From NCBI RefSeq assembly GCF_900101745.1, contig NZ_FNAD01000005.1, positions 248,001 through 312,000 on the forward strand: a stretch of 64,000 bases of DNA. Direction: 5' to 3'. The stretch is from Glycomyces harbinensis (lineage in GTDB: Bacteria; Actinomycetota; Actinomycetes; Mycobacteriales; Micromonosporaceae). Within the stretch, counting starts at the first letter, position 1. Each line of letters begins with the position of its first letter. This document shows, in pieces, positions 8,420 through 16,196 of the stretch. The notes beneath the pieces were generated by a model. That model was not told the DNA's origin, searched no databases, and saw only the letters and a list, made by a program, of their open reading frames with translations. The translations under genes and the position numbers were made by a program.

Positions 8420-8947
8420 ATGAATGAATCCCGACTGGACCCGGTCACCACCGCGTTCCGGGGCGAGATCGCCCAACTGCTCACGCCGGGCGCCGCCGAA
8501 TGGCTCTGGTTCCCGGCGGCCTTCCTGATCGCCTACCTGCTCGTGAGGTTCCTCGGCGTCGGCTTCGGGTTCCCGCTGCTGCTCAAGGGCATCGGACTCC
8601 TCGTGCAGGGCGCGGTCATCGCCGCGTCGTGGCTGCTGCTGATGCTCGACTGGGGCGCCGCGCGGGTGTACCGGTCGATCACGCCGGTCCTGGTGAACCA
8701 CGTCTACGTCTACGGCGACGGGATCGCCGCCGCCGGAACGGCCGTATGCGAGCGGACCGGTTCGTTCACCGCGTGGGCGGGCGAGTCGATGCGGGGCGAG
8801 CCCCGCCGATGGGCCTGGGCGCTGTTCGGCGTCCTGTTCCTCGCCTGGAACCTGCTCGCGCACGGCATGGGCACCGACGGGGAGCCGACCTGGCCGTCCC
8901 TGGCCTGGCTCCAGTGGATCTTCGCGCAGATGAAGGCCGCCGCCTGA
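8420..8947 (+). CDS. Small membrane protein, operon partner of the SPFH-like protein
   Basis: 175 aa, not recognised. It has three likely membrane segments (about residues 28-48, 50-80 as a long hydrophobic stretch, and 133-150) with a Trp-rich C-terminus. GAGGGCGGG precedes the ATG and only 9 nt separate it from the previous stop, so it is the last gene of the operon. It is followed by a strong hairpin terminator. It probably anchors the system at the membrane. Confidence 0.65.
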   Translation: MNESRLDPVTTAFRGEIAQLLTPGAAEWLWFPAAFLIAYLLVRFLGVGFGFPLLLKGIGLLVQGAVIAASWLLLMLDWGAARVYRSITPVLVNHVYVYGDGIAAAGTAVCERTGSFTAWAGESMRGEPRRWAWALFGVLFLAWNLLAHGMGTDGEPTWPSLAWLQWIFAQMKAAA

Positions 8948-8966
8948 GCGGCGCGGGACCGTGACG

Positions 8967-9012
8967 CCGATCCGGTCGCCGGCCCCGTACGCGGGGCCGG
9001 CGACCGGATCGG
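8967..9012. terminator. Bidirectional hairpin between convergent genes
   Basis: A perfect 20-bp stem (8967-8986 with 8993-9012) and 6-nt loop separates the four-gene operon from the convergent TetR gene. Confidence 0.75.
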
Positions 9013-9013
9013 G

Positions 9014-9643
9014 CTATGCCGCGACGAACGCCAGGCGCGCCGCGGGCGGCAGCGGCGCGGCGTCCGGGGAGGCCCGGAACGCCTGGACCGCGAGCGCGGC
9101 GAAGCGGCGCGAGGCCGCGACCCGTGCCGCGGGCGAGGGCGCCTGGATGCCGCCGTTCGCCATCAGCACGAGGATCAGGTCGTCCAGGGTGAAGTCGGCG
9201 CGCAGGCGGCCGGCCTCCTTGGCCCGGCGCGCCAGCGCGGCGAACGAGCCCAGCGCGTGCCCGCGGTCCGCCGCGAAGTCCATCGCGCCGGGATAGGACG
9301 ACATGAACGCCGCGGTGAAGCCCCGGTCGCGCGACTGCAGCTCGCAGAGCCGCTCGATCACCGTGGAGAAGCCGCGCCACGGATCAGGGTCGGCGAGCCC
9401 CTCGTCGACGACCACGTAGCAGGCGCGCATGCGTTCGGAGAACGCCTCGGTGACGAGCTCCTGCTTGGTCGGGAAGTGGCGGTACAGGGTCGCGGGGCCG
9501 ACCGCCGCGGTGCGGGCGATCTTGCGCATGGGCGCGTCCAGCCCGTCGGCGGCGAACACCGCGCGGGCCGCCTCGAGGATGCGTTCGCGGTTGTCCCTGG
9601 CGTCGGAGCGGAGATGAGTCAAACGGTCGGTCACCGCTCTCAT
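9014..9643 (-). CDS. TetR/AcrR-family repressor
   Basis: 209 aa from ATG at 9643 (MRAVTDRLTHL); a longer frame to 9685 is possible but would enter the operator. The N-terminal helix-turn-helix reads RERILEAARAVFAADG ... GPATLYRHFPTKQEL, typical of TetR. The C-terminal ligand domain is not assignable. It is divergent from the quinone oxidoreductase gene at 9684 and very probably represses it and itself through the inverted repeat between them. Confidence 0.9.
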   Translation of the reverse strand: MRAVTDRLTHLRSDARDNRERILEAARAVFAADGLDAPMRKIARTAAVGPATLYRHFPTKQELVTEAFSERMRACYVVVDEGLADPDPWRGFSTVIERLCELQSRDRGFTAAFMSSYPGAMDFAADRGHALGSFAALARRAKEAGRLRADFTLDDLILVLMANGGIQAPSPAARVAASRRFAALAVQAFRASPDAAPLPPAARLAFVAA

Positions 9644-9651
9644 TCTAGTCA

Positions 9652-9671
9652 AACGGACGGTGGCGTCCGTT
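9652..9671. promoter_or_regulatory. TetR operator, perfect inverted repeat
   Basis: AACGGACG-GTGG-CGTCCGTT lies midway between the two divergent starts, with a related half-site AAACGGTCGG at about 9621. TAGCGT at 9671-9676 is 7 nt before the ATG at 9684, so the operator abuts the -10 of the rightward gene, which is probably leaderless. Confidence 0.7.
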
Positions 9672-9683
9672 AGCGTTGCCGAC

Positions 9684-10655
9684 ATGAGAGCAGTTGCGAT
9701 TCAAGCGTTCGGAGGCCCTGAGGGGCTCGCGGTCATCGACCTTCCCGACCCGGAGCCCGGCGAGGGGCAGGTGCTGGTCAACGTCGAGGCGATCGGCGTG
9801 GGCGGCGTCGACGCCGTGATCCGCAGCGGCCTGCTGGGGGACTGGGGCTTCCGGGAGGGCCACGTCCTCGGCAGCGAGGTCGCGGGCACGGTGGCCGCGG
9901 TCGGCGGCGGCGTCGACGCGTCGTGGACCGGCCGGCGGGTCTGGGCGTTCACGGGCACCGGCGGCGGCTACGCCGAGCGCGTGGTCGTGGACGCCGCGGC
10001 GCTCGTCGCCCTCCCGGCGGACCTGCCGGGCGCCGACGCGGTCACGCTCGGGAGCTCGGGGATGGTGGCCCGGTTCGGCCTGCGCCACGCCCGGTTCGCC
10101 CCCGGCGAGTCGGTGCTGGTGCGCGGCGCGGCCGGCGGCATCGGCGCCATGGCGGTGCAGCTCGCCGCGCGCGGCGGCGCCGGCGCGGTGGCGGTCACGA
10201 CCTCGTCGGACGAGCGCGGGCGCCGCCTGCGCGAACTCGGCGCGACCCACGTGCTCGACCGCGCGGGCGAGGCCGCGGGTGACGCCCCGGCGGGCTACGA
10301 CGTCATCATCGACGTCGTCGCGGGCGCGGACCTGCCGTCGTTCTTCTCCAGGCTCGAGCCGAACGGCCGCATGGTGGCCGTCGGCGCGGTCGCGGGCTTC
10401 CCGCCGCCGGACTTCGCCGCGGCGATGATCCCGGCGTTCCAGAAGTCCCTGTCGTTCGCCACGTTCAGCGCCGACACGGTGCCCGAGTCCGAGCGGCGCG
10501 CCGCTACCGCCGACCTGTTCACCGAGGCGGCTGACGGCGGGCTGCGGGCGGTCGTGCACGAGGTCCTTCCGCTGCGCGAGGCCGCGCTGGCCCACCGGAA
10601 GATGGAGGCCGGCGAGGTGTTCGGCAGGATCGTGCTCTCGCCGACCGGGGACTGA
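9684..10655 (+). CDS. NADPH:quinone oxidoreductase-type MDR protein
   Basis: 323 aa. Medium-chain dehydrogenase/reductase lacking the catalytic and structural zinc ligands: GroES-like N-terminus (MRAVAIQAFGGPEG, VLGSEVAGTVAAVG) and a Rossmann nucleotide-binding segment VLVRGAAGGIGAMAVQLA near residue 145. It should reduce quinones or enones with NADPH in the cytoplasm. No ribosome-binding site is visible; a TANNNT box 7 nt upstream suggests leaderless translation. Control by the divergent TetR is likely, as in electrophile- or drug-responsive pairs. Confidence 0.88.
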   Translation: MRAVAIQAFGGPEGLAVIDLPDPEPGEGQVLVNVEAIGVGGVDAVIRSGLLGDWGFREGHVLGSEVAGTVAAVGGGVDASWTGRRVWAFTGTGGGYAERVVVDAAALVALPADLPGADAVTLGSSGMVARFGLRHARFAPGESVLVRGAAGGIGAMAVQLAARGGAGAVAVTTSSDERGRRLRELGATHVLDRAGEAAGDAPAGYDVIIDVVAGADLPSFFSRLEPNGRMVAVGAVAGFPPPDFAAAMIPAFQKSLSFATFSADTVPESERRAATADLFTEAADGGLRAVVHEVLPLREAALAHRKMEAGEVFGRIVLSPTGD

Positions 10656-10739
10656 CCGCGGTCCGCGCTCGCCCTCGGCACCGCCTGCGAACGCGGCATG
10701 AGCCCGGGTCGGTACGGAACCGTGCGCCGTGCCAGTTTA

Positions 10740-10769
10740 TTGAGTACACTCATAATAGAGTCGACTCAA
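10740..10769. promoter_or_regulatory. Double palindromic operator/promoter region
   Basis: Two half-elements TTGAGTACACTC (10740-10751) and GAGTCGACTCAA (10758-10769) are inverted relative to each other, and each holds its own GAGT..ACTC dyad. A -10-like CATAAT (10751-10756) sits between them. This should control the reductase starting at 10805; no regulator is encoded next to it. Confidence 0.5.
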
Positions 10770-10804
10770 AATGAGCGGACGCGTCGGAGAAGGAGCGCAG
10801 GGCC

Positions 10805-11800
10805 ATGAAGGCATTCGTCGTCAGCAGGTACAAGGCGCCCGTGGAGCTCGCGGAGGTGGCCGAACCGCGGGTGGGCGAGCGGGACGTGCTCGTGCGGGTG
10901 CAGGCCGCCGGCCTCAATCAGCTGGACGAGAAGATCCGGGCGGGCGAGTTCAAGCAGATCCTGCCGTACCGGCCGCCGTTCACCCTCGGCCACGACGTCG
11001 CCGGCACCGTCGTCGAGGTCGGCACCGGCGTCCGCGGGTTCAAGCCCGGGGACGAGGTGTACGCCCGGCCCCGCGACCGCCGCATCGGCACGTTCGCCGA
11101 GCGCATCGCCGTCGACGAGGACGACCTGGCGCTCAAGCCCGCGTCGATCGGCATGACGGCGGCGGGATCGCTGCCGCTGGTCGCCCTGACCGCCTGGCAG
11201 GCCCTGGTCGAGAAGGGGAACGTCGAGGCCGGACAGCAGGTCCTCGTCCACGCCGGGGCCGGCGGCGTCGGATCGATCGCGATCCAGCTCGCCAAGCACC
11301 TCGGCGCCGCCGTCGCCACCACGGCGAGCGCCGCGAACGCGGACTTCGTGCGCGGCCTCGGCGCCGACGTCGTCATCGACTACCGCAGCCAGGACTTCGA
11401 GAAGCTGCTGTCCGGATACGACCTGGTGCTCGACAGCCTCGGCGGCGAGAACCTCGAGAAGTCCCTGCGCGTCCTGCGCCCCGGCGGCAAGGCGATCGGC
11501 ATCACCGGGCCCCCGGACCCCGCGTTCGCGCGCGAGATCGGCGCCGGTCCGGTGCTGCGCCTCGCGGTGGCCGCTTTGAGCAGCGGGGTCCGGCGCCGGG
11601 CCCGCAGGCTCGGCGTGCGGTACGAGTTCCTGTTCATGCGCTCCAGCGGCGCGCAGCTCCAGCGGATCGCGACCCTCGTCGACTCGGGCGCGCTGCGCCC
11701 CGTCGTCGGCAAGACCGCCCCGTTCGACCAGACCCCGGAAGCCCTGGGCGCACTCGAGAAGGGCGGCATCCGGGGCAAGGCCGTCATCACCAACCCCTGA
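10805..11800 (+). CDS. NADP-dependent MDR oxidoreductase (quinone reductase/enone reductase type)
   Basis: 331 aa; AAGGAG precedes the ATG. Same superfamily as the gene at 9684 but divergent in sequence: N-terminal MKAFVVSRYKAPVELAEVAEP, FTLGHDVAGTVVEVGTGVRGFKPGDEVYA, and nucleotide-binding VLVHAGAGGVGSIAIQLAKHLGA near residue 150. Zinc ligands are absent. The C-terminal end (GGIRGKAVITNP) matches NADP-dependent alcohol dehydrogenase-like reductases. It stands alone with its own dyad-rich promoter. Confidence 0.88.
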   Translation: MKAFVVSRYKAPVELAEVAEPRVGERDVLVRVQAAGLNQLDEKIRAGEFKQILPYRPPFTLGHDVAGTVVEVGTGVRGFKPGDEVYARPRDRRIGTFAERIAVDEDDLALKPASIGMTAAGSLPLVALTAWQALVEKGNVEAGQQVLVHAGAGGVGSIAIQLAKHLGAAVATTASAANADFVRGLGADVVIDYRSQDFEKLLSGYDLVLDSLGGENLEKSLRVLRPGGKAIGITGPPDPAFAREIGAGPVLRLAVAALSSGVRRRARRLGVRYEFLFMRSSGAQLQRIATLVDSGALRPVVGKTAPFDQTPEALGALEKGGIRGKAVITNP

Positions 11801-11876
11801 CCTCGGCCGGGGCCGCCGACCCGCTGAGCGTGAACGTACGGAATCGAGGGGATCACACGATCGCCTCGTATTCGTG

Positions 11877-11903
11877 TACGATTTCTGCGAGTACTATAGT
11901 ATT
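11877..11903 (+). promoter_or_regulatory. Promoter -10 and ACTATAGTATT operator of the hydroxyacid operon
   Basis: TACGAT at 11877-11882 is a plausible -10. The operator core ACTATAGTATT (11893-11903) contains a perfect 8-bp palindrome ACTATAGT and lies just past the expected start. The identical 11-mer recurs at 16140-16150 before the transporter, on either side of the GntR gene, which is the obvious candidate to bind both. Confidence 0.6.
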
Positions 11904-11997
11904 TTATTTGCCTGGGTCTGCTCAGGGCGTTCACCGGTGCGCGCACTATGGGGCGCGTGCCGGGACGCGCAGCGAATCGGCTCCGCAGAGAGGATCA

Positions 11998-12993
11998 ATG
12001 AGGATGACCAGTGGACGCGTGCTCGTCACCACGGCGTGGCTCCGACCGGGAGACGCGGTGGACCGGTACCTGCGCGAGGCCGGACTGGAGGTGTCGCACA
12101 GCTCCTTCAAGGACCGGGCCGAGACCGGCGAGCGCCTGGCCGACCTCGTCGGCCCGTTCGACGCGATCGTCGCGGGCACCGACCCCTTCGACCGCGAAGT
12201 CCTCGCCGCCGCCCCCCGCCTGCGCGTCATCGGCAGGACCGGCGTCGGCTACGACAACATCGACGTCGCCGCCGCGACCGAGCGGGGCGTCGCCGTCTGC
12301 CCCACCCCGGGCGTCAACCGCCAGTCCGTCGCCGAGCACACCATCGGCCTGCTCCTGTCCGCCGCGCGGACGATCCCCCAGAACGTCGCCGGCGTGCGCG
12401 CCGGCGCCTGGGACCAGGTCTCCGGCCGCGAACTCGGCGGGGCCGTCCTCGGCGTCGTCGGCCTGGGCGCGATCGGCCGACTCGTCGCGACCATGGCCCA
12501 GGGCCTGGGCATGAGCGTCGTCGCCTACGACCCCTACTTCGACCACGCCTTCGCCGAGGAGCACGGCATCCGCGAGGCGGGCCTGGACGAACTGCTCGCC
12601 GAAGCCGACTTCGTCAGCCTGCACCTGTTCCTCACCCCCGAGACGCACCGCCTCATCGACGCCGCGGCGATCGACGGGATGAAGGACGGCGCGTTCCTCG
12701 TCAACGCCGCCCGCGGCGGCGTCGTGGACGAGGACGCCCTCGCCGACGCCCTGACCTCGGGCAAACTCGCCGGCGCCGCCCTCGACACCGTCGAAGTCGA
12801 ACCGCTGCCGGCCGACAGCCGCCTCCGCGGCATCGACAACCTCCTCATCACCGCCCACATCGGCGCCGCCACCGTCGAATCGCGCGCCCGATCGGGCAAG
12901 ATGGCCGCCCGGTCCGTGGTCGACGGACTCCAGGGCCGCATCCCGCCGCAGACCGTCAACCCCGAATGCGCCGCCGCGCGCACCGCGGCCTGA
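11998..12993 (+). CDS. D-isomer-specific 2-hydroxyacid dehydrogenase
   Basis: 331 aa; AGAGAGG precedes the ATG (an in-frame ATG two codons on is also possible). NAD-binding GVVGLGAIGRLVA and the family signatures FVNAARGGVVDEDAL (catalytic Arg), a Glu in VEVEPLP and His in TAHIGAAT are present, so it should be active. It lacks the ACT domain of biosynthetic SerA. Likely oxidises or reduces a small 2-hydroxy/2-oxo acid. First gene of an operon with an isomerase-type TIM barrel and a racemase-type protein. Confidence 0.88.
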   Translation: MRMTSGRVLVTTAWLRPGDAVDRYLREAGLEVSHSSFKDRAETGERLADLVGPFDAIVAGTDPFDREVLAAAPRLRVIGRTGVGYDNIDVAAATERGVAVCPTPGVNRQSVAEHTIGLLLSAARTIPQNVAGVRAGAWDQVSGRELGGAVLGVVGLGAIGRLVATMAQGLGMSVVAYDPYFDHAFAEEHGIREAGLDELLAEADFVSLHLFLTPETHRLIDAAAIDGMKDGAFLVNAARGGVVDEDALADALTSGKLAGAALDTVEVEPLPADSRLRGIDNLLITAHIGAATVESRARSGKMAARSVVDGLQGRIPPQTVNPECAAARTAA

Positions 12994-13008
12994 GAAGGAG
13001 GCCGAGCC

Positions 13009-13797
13009 ATGACGACACTCCGCTTCGACGCCAACCTCAAATGGCTGTTCACCGAGCACGAGTTCGAAGCCCGCTTCGCGGCCGCCGCCAACGCGGGGTT
13101 CACCGCCGTCGAGTACCCCTCGCCCTACGGGCACGACGCCGCGCACCTGCGGCGGCTCCTCGCCGACAACGGCCTCGAGCAGATCCTCGTCAACACGCCC
13201 ATGGGCCCCGCCGGCTCGCCCACCCGGCAGGGCCTCGCCTGCATCCCGGGCCTGGTCGGGGAGTACCGCGACGGCGTCCTGCGCGGCCTCGAGTACGCCA
13301 CCGCGCTCGGGGCCCCGTTCCTGCACGTCGTCGGCGGGCTCGTGCCCGAAGGCGTCTCCCGCGACCGGGCCTTCGCCCGGTACGTCGCCAACATCGCCTG
13401 GGCCGCGGAGCAGACCGAGGGCACCGGCGTCCGCCTGCTGCTCGAAGCCCAGAACAAGCGGGACGCGCCCGGGTTCATCCTCGAGACCCAGGAGCAGGCC
13501 GCCGCCGTCGTGGAGGCCGTCGGACCCGACCGGGTCGGACTCCTCCTGGACTTCTACCACGCGCAGATCGACGAAGGCGACCTCATCCGCACCTACCAGC
13601 GCTTCCAGGACCTGGTCCTCCACCTCCAGATCGCCGACCCGCCCTCGCGGCACGAGCCGGGCACCGGCGAGATCGGATGGCCCGCCCTGTTCGCGGCCGT
13701 CGCCGCATCCGGCTACACCGGCTGGATCGGCTGCGAGTACGCGCCGCGGACCGATACGGTCGCGGGCCTCGCCTGGATGAAGGGGTACACCGCATGA
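13009..13797 (+). CDS. Hydroxypyruvate isomerase-family TIM-barrel protein
   Basis: 262 aa, AAGGAGG 10 nt before ATG and 15 nt after the dehydrogenase. Sequence follows the AP-endonuclease-2/Hyi fold: LRFDANLKWLFTEHEF at the start, then LLLEAQNKRDAPGFIL (metal-binding Glu), GLLLDFYHAQIDEGD (Asp-Phe-Tyr-His), and a final Glu in WIGCEY. This matches hydroxypyruvate or 2-oxo-tetronate isomerases that interconvert hydroxypyruvate-like oxo acids with semialdehydes. With the dehydrogenase it suggests catabolism of a C3/C4 sugar acid. Confidence 0.8.
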   Translation: MTTLRFDANLKWLFTEHEFEARFAAAANAGFTAVEYPSPYGHDAAHLRRLLADNGLEQILVNTPMGPAGSPTRQGLACIPGLVGEYRDGVLRGLEYATALGAPFLHVVGGLVPEGVSRDRAFARYVANIAWAAEQTEGTGVRLLLEAQNKRDAPGFILETQEQAAAVVEAVGPDRVGLLLDFYHAQIDEGDLIRTYQRFQDLVLHLQIADPPSRHEPGTGEIGWPALFAAVAASGYTGWIGCEYAPRTDTVAGLAWMKGYTA

Positions 13798-14459
13798 GCT
13801 CGGCACCGAAGATCGCGCTGATCAGCGCCGTCACCGCCGCGATCGGCCCGGCGCAGGACGCGCTCGCCGCGGCGTTCCCGCAGGCGCAGGTGTGGAACCT
13901 GCTCGACGACCGCCTCCTGTCCGACGCGGACGCCCGCGGCGGCCTCGACGCGGACCTGCGCTCGCGCATGAACGGCCTGATCGGGTACGCGCTCGCCGGG
14001 GGCGCCGACGGCGTGCTGCTCACCTGCTCGCTCTACGGCCCCGTGGCGCAGGCGTTCGCGGCGGACCTGCCGGTCCTGGCCCCGGACGAGGCCGCGTTCG
14101 CCGACCTCGCGGAGGCCGGCCACCGGCGGATCCTCGTGGTGGCCTCGTTCGCGGCCGCGAAGGACGACTCGGCCGCCCGCCTGCGGGACGCGCTCGGCGC
14201 GGACGGCGCCGAGGTCACCGGGATCGCGGTGCCGGAGGCCATGGCGGCGACGAAGGCCGGGGACGCCGAGGGCCTGGTCACCGCGCTCATCGGCGCGTGC
14301 CGCCCGCTCGCCGCCGAAGTGGACGCCGTCTTCCTCGCGCAGTACTCGCTGGCCCCGGCCGGCGACCGGCTCCAGGAGGCCCTCGGCGTCCCGGTCGTCT
14401 CCGGACCGGCGAGTTCCGCTGCGGCCCTGCGGCGATCGATCGCACCGGAGCCGTCCTGA
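13794..14459 (+). CDS. Aspartate/glutamate racemase-superfamily protein
   Basis: 221 aa, start overlaps the previous stop by ATGA. It has the Asp/Glu/hydantoin racemase layout: IALISAVTAAIGP at the N-terminus and a cysteine in VLLTCSLYGP (residues about 78-85) at the position of the first catalytic Cys. The second Cys region reads AQYSLAP, so Cys appears replaced by Ser; hence true racemase activity is doubtful. The operon suggests a role on a hydroxy- or oxo-acid rather than an amino acid. Confidence 0.65.
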   Translation: MSSAPKIALISAVTAAIGPAQDALAAAFPQAQVWNLLDDRLLSDADARGGLDADLRSRMNGLIGYALAGGADGVLLTCSLYGPVAQAFAADLPVLAPDEAAFADLAEAGHRRILVVASFAAAKDDSAARLRDALGADGAEVTGIAVPEAMAATKAGDAEGLVTALIGACRPLAAEVDAVFLAQYSLAPAGDRLQEALGVPVVSGPASSAAALRRSIAPEPS

Positions 14460-14527
14460 CCACCGGCGGCGCGCCCCGCGCCGCGCCCCGCACCGCCCCG
14501 ACCGCCAACCGCCAGAAGGAAACCGCC

Positions 14528-15217
14528 ATGACCGGCTCCATCACGCTGTTCTCCACCCTCGCCGTCCGCAAGGCCCTCGACGACGTCGTCCTCGCGGCGT
14601 TCACCGCCGACACCGGCATCGCCGTTCACACGGTGTTCGACCCGACGGTCCAGCTCGTCCGCCGCATCGACGCGGGCGAGGCGTTCGACGTGATGATCGG
14701 GGTGACCGGCTCCTTCGACCCGCTCGCCGAACGCGGCATCGTCGACCTCGCCACCCGCACCCCCATCGCCCGCAGCGGCATCGGCCTGGCCGTGCCGCCC
14801 GGCGCGCCCCTGCCGGACATCGCCGACAAGGACGCCTTCGTGCGGACCCTCCTGGGCGCCCGCAGCGTGGCCTACTCCGTCACCGGCGCCAGCGGCATCT
14901 ACTTCGCACGGCTCATTCAGGACCTGGGCATCGCCGACCGCCTCAACGAGCGGGCCACGATCATCGAGAAGGGCTTCATCGCCGAGGCCGTCGTGGACGG
15001 GCGCGCCGACGTCGCGATCCAGCAGCTGAGCGAACTCCTCTTCGTCCCCGAGGCGCGGATCGTCGGCCCGTTCCCCGCGGAGGTCCAGCACTACACCGAG
15101 TTCTCCGCGACCCTCGCCGCCGGCGCCGCGTCCGAGGAGGCGCGGGCGTTCGTGGACTACCTGACCGGTCCGGGCGCCGCCGCGGCCTACCGGCGGACCA
15201 ACCTCGAAACGGCGTGA
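14528..15217 (+). CDS. Type 2 periplasmic-binding fold protein without signal peptide (ModA-like)
   Basis: 229 aa. The fold matches ModA-type substrate-binding proteins: ITLFSTLAVRKALDDVV, FDVMIGVTGSFDPLAERGIVD, and the hinge SVTGASGIYFARLIQDLGI. It begins directly with the domain, with no signal or lipobox, so it should stay in the cytoplasm unless it is exported by an unusual route. It is separated by 68 bp from the racemase-like gene. It may be a cytoplasmic ligand sensor or an enzyme accessory rather than a transporter component. Confidence 0.7.
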   Translation: MTGSITLFSTLAVRKALDDVVLAAFTADTGIAVHTVFDPTVQLVRRIDAGEAFDVMIGVTGSFDPLAERGIVDLATRTPIARSGIGLAVPPGAPLPDIADKDAFVRTLLGARSVAYSVTGASGIYFARLIQDLGIADRLNERATIIEKGFIAEAVVDGRADVAIQQLSELLFVPEARIVGPFPAEVQHYTEFSATLAAGAASEEARAFVDYLTGPGAAAAYRRTNLETA

Positions 15218-15334
15218 CCCGTTGCGGAGGCCGCCCGGCGGCCTCCGCGGCGCTCGGGGATCCGCGCCACTGGTATCGAATCGGACCCGATCCTGTATGG
15301 CAGAATCAAGGTCCGTACGAGAAGGAGCGTTCCA

Positions 15335-16000
15335 GTGATCACGAGCAGGCGGTCGACTCGCGAACCGGTCGCGGACCGGATGTACAGCGTCCTCCTTCGC
15401 CAGCTCCTCGACGGCCGCCGCACCGCCGGCGAGCCGCTCAACATCGGCGCCCTCGCCCGCGAACTCGAAGTGAGCCAGACGCCGCTGCGCGAAGCGCTCG
15501 CGCGCCTCGAGCACACCGGCCTCGTCCGCCGCGAGGCCCTCAAGGGGTACCAGGTCGCCGACGCCCTGAGCGACCGCGAGGTCGCCAAGCTCATGGACGC
15601 GCGCATGGTCATCGAACCCGAACTGGCGCTCCAGGCGGGCCTGCGCACCACCCCCGAGTTCCTCGACGAGCTGCGCGCCACCGTCGAGGACCTCGACGCG
15701 ACCGTCCCGCACGCCGACGACGACCCCGAGGGCTTCCGGCACTACTGGACCTCCGACGACGCCTTCCACCAGCTGATCGCCGCGCAGAGCGACAACCCCT
15801 TCCTCGAGCACGCCCTGCACTCCCTCGACGGCCAGATGCAGCGGTTCCGCCTGTTCACCAAGCGCGGGCGCACCGGCGCCGGCAACGCCGCCCGCGAGCA
15901 CCGCCTCATCCTCGACGCCCTCCAGGCGCGCGACGCCGACCTCGCGGCCTCCCTCATGCGCGGCCACATCGAGGGCGCGAAGGCCCGCGTCCTGAAGTAG
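15335..16000 (+). CDS. GntR/FadR-family (FCD) transcriptional regulator
   Basis: 221 aa from GTG at 15335 with AAGGAG upstream. The winged helix reads ADRMYSVLLRQLLDGRRTAGEPLNIGALARELEVSQTPLREALARLEHTGLV; the C-terminal FCD domain has the typical metal/ligand His residues (LMDARMVIEPELA, DDAFHQLIA, EHRLILDAL). It sits between the catabolic operon (11998-15217) and the transporter (16256-17888). Both target promoters carry the same ACTATAGT palindrome, so it probably represses both until a pathway acid binds. Confidence 0.9.
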   Translation: MITSRRSTREPVADRMYSVLLRQLLDGRRTAGEPLNIGALARELEVSQTPLREALARLEHTGLVRREALKGYQVADALSDREVAKLMDARMVIEPELALQAGLRTTPEFLDELRATVEDLDATVPHADDDPEGFRHYWTSDDAFHQLIAAQSDNPFLEHALHSLDGQMQRFRLFTKRGRTGAGNAAREHRLILDALQARDADLAASLMRGHIEGAKARVLK

Positions 16001-16042
16001 CCCGACCGGGTCCGCTCCGGCCCGTCCGTTCCGCACACCGCT

Positions 16043-16072
16043 CACCGGCCCTTGCTCCGCACCGGGCCGGTG
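16043..16072 (+). terminator. Hairpin after the GntR gene
   Basis: CACCGGCCC (16043-16051) pairs with GGGCCGGTG (16064-16072) across a 12-nt loop, 43 nt past the GntR stop. Confidence 0.5.
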
Positions 16073-16116
16073 CTCGGCGTGCGCAGCGCAGGGACGGGCG
16101 CTGGAATCGCGCGCTC

Positions 16117-16150
16117 TATACTGTTGGATCTTGAGTTAAACTATAGTATT
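16117..16150 (+). promoter_or_regulatory. Transporter promoter with ACTATAGTATT operator
   Basis: TATACT at 16117-16122 is a good -10 and ACTATAGTATT (16140-16150) lies downstream of the start. It repeats exactly the 11-mer at 11893-11903. Confidence 0.6.
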
Positions 16151-16196
16151 GTCATCCGGGCAGTAGCCCACACGGTTTCAAAGAGGAGGCCAGACC

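Noticed and set aside
11998..12993. Phosphoglycerate dehydrogenase of serine synthesis
   Set aside because: No ACT or intervening regulatory domain and the operon context is catabolic.
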